A stretch of DNA of 7,158 nt from Firmicutes bacterium UBA5499. GTDB taxonomy: Bacteria > Bacillota > DTU084. The notes under the pieces were generated by a model. That model did not search any database and was not told the origin of the DNA. It worked only from the letters and a program-made list of their open reading frames with translations. Shown here piece after piece: positions 6,401 through 7,158 of this stretch (positions within the stretch are counted from its first letter, which is position 1; every line of letters starts with the position of its first letter). A program made the translations under genes and the position numbers. The DNA is taken from positions 1,400 to 8,557 of the forward strand of contig DIPB01000052.1 in NCBI GenBank assembly GCA_002426275.1. The letters are read 5' to 3'.

Positions 6401-6427
6401 TGAAAACTTAATAAAATTAATCTTTCA
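6401..6427. repeat. AT-rich 27-bp imperfect inverted repeat
   Basis: TGAAAACTTAAT and ATTAATCTTTCA match at 10 of 12 positions around an AAA spacer. The ends TGAAA/TTTCA equal those of the operator-like site nearer the lacI-type gene. It may be a second regulator site or an AT-rich upstream promoter element. Confidence 0.4.
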
Positions 6428-6475
6428 CAAGCTCTGGGAGGCCGACAGAAGAAAAGCAAACTGCCGCGAATAAAT

Positions 6476-6491
6476 CTGTAACTAGTTACAG
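6476..6491. promoter_or_regulatory. perfect 16-bp palindrome, probable operator
   Basis: CTGTAACTAGTTACAG is its own exact reverse complement over 16 bases. It lies 150 bp upstream of the LacI-type start and about 180 bp after the ADP-ribosylglycohydrolase stop. The TGTAAC...GTTACA arms resemble operators of LacI- and GntR-family regulators. The binding protein is unknown. Confidence 0.55.
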
Positions 6492-6669
6492 GAATTGCCA
6501 GAGGAGAACGCTATCCCGCGCAGCGTCCAGCCGGACTTTCACAACAGCCCCCGCTGCCCAAGATTGGCGGACTTGACCCGTAGGCTAAAGACGTTAGAAT
6601 ACTGGACTTCCTCGGTTTCCTTGCGGCTTAGCACGCCGTCGTCTCGAGGCTCGTTAAATTGAACCTTCC

Positions 6670-7158
6670 CTACTTTAGGGACGTTAGAAACGCCCGCCAA
6701 CGGCGGCACACATCTTTCAGCGGCTCGTCGAGGTATGTCCAAGCCTTGTCAATTATCCATGGCGAAATACTGTAGGCAGCTTCGGCAATCGAACCTGTGA
6801 TAGCGGCGAGCGTGTCGCTGTCACCGCCGAGCGAGATTGCGTTCCGGATTGCGTCCTCAAAGTCCGTGCTTTCAAGGAACGCGGTAATAGCTTGCGGCAC
6901 GGTGTCCTGACAGCTTTCATTGAAGCGGTAGGTCGGGCGGATTTCGTCAAGCGTTCGGGAAAGGTCGGAGCCGAATAAGGCGGAAATCTCCGCTCGGATA
7001 TGCTCTTTCGCCAAGTCTACCGGATAACCGTAACACATCGTCAGCGCATAAACTGTAGCCTCTGCTCCTTTGACACCGTCCGGGTGGTTGTGCGTCACGC
7101 TTGCAGATCTTCTGGCAAAGACGCGGGCGTTATCAATTATGGATTCTGGGCGGCCGCC
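6670..7158 (-). CDS. ADP-ribosylglycohydrolase family protein, C-terminal part (cut by window edge)
   Basis: 162 residues are visible and the frame is open to the window edge, so the N-terminal part lies outside; full family members have roughly 250-350 residues. They remove ADP-ribose from proteins or small molecules with two Mg2+ ions. Diagnostic blocks are SVTHNHPDGVKGAEA (visible residues 20-34), RTLDEIRPTYRFNESCQDTVPQAI (68-91) and FLESTDFEDAIRNAISLGGDSDTLAAITGSIAEA (94-127). D113 and D115 in GGDSDT are the expected metal ligands. The valine of SVTHNHP is coded GTG; it is internal, not a start, because coding continues upstream. It reads in the same direction as the LacI-type gene but lies 343 bp before it and has no evident link to fucose use. 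Confidence 0.93.
   Translation of the reverse strand, partial: GGRPESIIDNARVFARRSASVTHNHPDGVKGAEATVYALTMCYGYPVDLAKEHIRAEISALFGSDLSRTLDEIRPTYRFNESCQDTVPQAITAFLESTDFEDAIRNAISLGGDSDTLAAITGSIAEAAYSISPWIIDKAWTYLDEPLKDVCRRWRAFLTSLK

Larger units (their letters stand above)
6327..6669. other. 343-bp intergenic region before the LacI-type gene
   Basis: Besides the operator, -10 box, inverted repeat and palindrome listed separately, it has two short direct repeats: CCAGCCGGAC at 6364-6373 and 6527-6536, and CTTTCACAA at 6422-6430 and 6536-6544. A coding-like minus frame of about 43 codons (6669-6539) follows the ADP-ribosylglycohydrolase stop. No clear terminator for that gene is visible. Confidence 0.5.

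Noticed and set aside
6670..7098. GTG at 7098 as the start of a 142-residue ADP-ribosylglycohydrolase
   Set aside because: The frame continues upstream to the window edge with family-like sequence, so this GTG codes an internal valine.
1..7158. CRISPR array, tRNA, rRNA, insertion sequence or phage genes
   Set aside because: No regularly spaced repeats, tRNA cloverleaf, transposase or phage motifs were seen; the repeats present are short and few.

Overview
The window looks like a carbohydrate-use locus of a Gram-positive-type anaerobe, probably Bacillota. The reasons are the strong AGGAGG-type ribosome binding sites before the genes, a LacI-family regulator beside glycoside hydrolases, and sugar genes packed on one strand. 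The lineage is an inference; no rRNA or marker gene is present. Every supportable gene is on the minus strand, so the locus reads from right to left.

In transcription order: (1) the 3' part of an ADP-ribosylglycohydrolase gene (6670-7158, cut by the window edge); (2) a 343-bp non-coding stretch (6327-6669) rich in palindromes, with a perfect 16-bp palindrome, an AT-rich inverted repeat, a likely lacI promoter and a LacI-type operator over the lacI ribosome binding site; (3) a LacI-family repressor (5328-6326); (4) a 146-bp gap with a probable intrinsic terminator; (5) a cytoplasmic GH29 alpha-L-fucosidase (3910-5181); (6) an L-fucose/L-arabinose isomerase-family protein (2296-3789); (7) a 709-bp decayed stretch (1587-2295) holding the frameshifted C-terminal end of a BNR/sialidase-like gene; (8) a divergent nucleoside-hydrolase-fold protein (639-1586); (9) an overlapping BNR/Asp-box sialidase-like gene (1-655), which runs off the window.

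Inferred working: the fucosidase has no signal peptide, so it would release L-fucose inside the cell from imported fucosylated oligosaccharides, and the isomerase would convert fucose to fuculose. The regulator would respond to a sugar of this pathway. The nucleoside-hydrolase-like and sialidase-like genes overlap by 17 nt and are probably translationally coupled; their substrates cannot be read from sequence. No kinase, aldolase or transporter lies in the window.

I see no clearly new defence or mobile system. The points most worth a second look are gene decay inside the operon, the palindrome-rich region before lacI, the hairpin directly before the fucosidase start, and the altered motifs of the nucleoside-hydrolase-like protein.
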